Positions 7,027 to 7,484 of a stretch of 7,484 nt of DNA are shown here, one piece after another. Below the pieces are notes generated by a model that made no database searches, was not told the DNA's origin, and was given only the letters and a program-made list of their open reading frames with translations. The translations under genes were made by a program, and so were the position numbers. This stretch comes from Chitinophagaceae bacterium (GTDB taxonomy: Bacteria > Bacteroidota > Bacteroidia > Chitinophagales > Chitinophagaceae): contig JAOQAL010000014.1 in the NCBI GenBank assembly GCA_025963615.1, positions 1-7,484 of the forward strand, written 5' to 3'. Each line of letters opens with the position of its first letter. Positions within the stretch are counted from its first letter, which is position 1.

Positions 7027-7484
7027 ATGACTCATAAAAAAATAGCCGTTATCACAGCGCGGGGAGGTAGTAAAAGAATACCGCGTAAAAATATTAAGTT
7101 GTTCCTTGGCGTTCCAATTATAAAATATTCTATTGATGCCGCGTTACAATCAAATTGCTTTGATGAAGTCATGGTTTCAACTGATGATAAAGAAATTGCG
7201 GATATAGCTATTGCTTTGGGCGCGAAAGTTCCTTTTTTTCGTTCAGATAGTATTTCTGATGATTATGCAAGCACCGCTGATGTTCTGAAGGAAGTAATAT
7301 TTGAATACAAAAAGATGGGAGCTAATTTTGAGTACTTATGCTGCATTTACCCGACAGCACCTTTGATTCAAATTAATCATTTGCGAAATGGTTTATCTCA
7401 ATTGATCACCCACAATTTCTCATCAATCGTGCCTGTTGTTAAGTTTGGATATCCGATATGGAGAAGTGTTTCTATTGATCAAAG
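7027..7484 (+). CDS. pseF: CMP-nonulosonate cytidylyltransferase, PseF-like (3' end missing)
   Basis: Activates a nonulosonic acid with CTP to form the CMP-sugar used by glycosyltransferases. 152 residues are visible before the right edge; the family is usually about 230. The N-terminus carries the nucleotide-binding I9-T-A-R-G-G-S-K-R-I-P-R-K-N-I (usually I-P-A-R-G-G-S-K; here Thr10 replaces Pro). Then come F-L-G-V-P-I-I-K-Y-S-I, V-S-T-D-D-K-E-I-A, S-D-D-Y-A-S-T, C-C-I-Y-P-T-A-P-L and F-G-Y-P-I-W-R. The K-R-I-P, C-C-I-Y-x-T-A-P and Y-P-I forms point to PseF rather than NeuA or LegF, which usually read S-K-G-I/V-P. That is recalled family knowledge, and the missing C-terminus leaves room for doubt. 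No clear Shine-Dalgarno precedes the ATG. It completes the pathway with the upstream PseB and synthase. Confidence 0.88.
   Translation, partial: MTHKKIAVITARGGSKRIPRKNIKLFLGVPIIKYSIDAALQSNCFDEVMVSTDDKEIADIAIALGAKVPFFRSDSISDDYASTADVLKEVIFEYKKMGANFEYLCCIYPTAPLIQINHLRNGLSQLITHNFSSIVPVVKFGYPIWRSVSIDQ

Overview
The window is a piece of a surface-polysaccharide gene cluster, most likely from a Bacteroidota bacterium. The family Sphingobacteriaceae (Mucilaginibacter/Pedobacter type) is a plausible guess, not a proof. The reasons are a long export protein with six SLBB repeats, a Wzz-type partner without a kinase domain, AT-rich sugar genes, and starts that mostly lack strong Shine-Dalgarno sequences. 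All supported genes lie on the + strand. No tRNA, rRNA, insertion sequence or CRISPR array was seen.

Left part (1-3112): the export machinery. A Wza-like polysaccharide export protein, cut at its 5' end by the window edge, is followed within about 20 bases by a Wzz-like chain-length/co-polymerase protein with two membrane helices. A 247-base gap (3113-3359) follows, with no recognisable gene.

Middle and right part (3360-7484): a nonulosonic-acid (sialic-acid-like sugar) pathway. The order is PseB (UDP-GlcNAc 4,6-dehydratase/5-epimerase), an RmlD-like sugar-nucleotide reductase, a NeuB/PseI-family synthase with a C-terminal SAF domain, a GNAT acetyltransferase, and a PseF-like CMP-sugar transferase cut by the right edge. 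The first four genes overlap each other by 23, 17 and 8 bases, so they are probably made as one translationally coupled unit. A 154-base gap with inverted repeats and tiny ORFs precedes the cytidylyltransferase gene.

The most interesting point is the pathway logic. In classical pseudaminic acid synthesis PseB is followed by the aminotransferase PseC. Here that slot holds a reductase, and neither PseC nor the UDP-sugar hydrolase PseG is visible. If the reductase acts on the 4-keto product of PseB, the pathway would give a 2-acetamido-2,6-dideoxyhexose, and the synthase would turn it into a 5-acylamido-3,5,9-trideoxy-nonulosonic acid bearing a 7-hydroxyl instead of a 7-amino group. That is similar to the fusaminic-acid-type sugar known from Fusobacterium lipopolysaccharide. 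This is inference, and genes beyond the right edge could change it.
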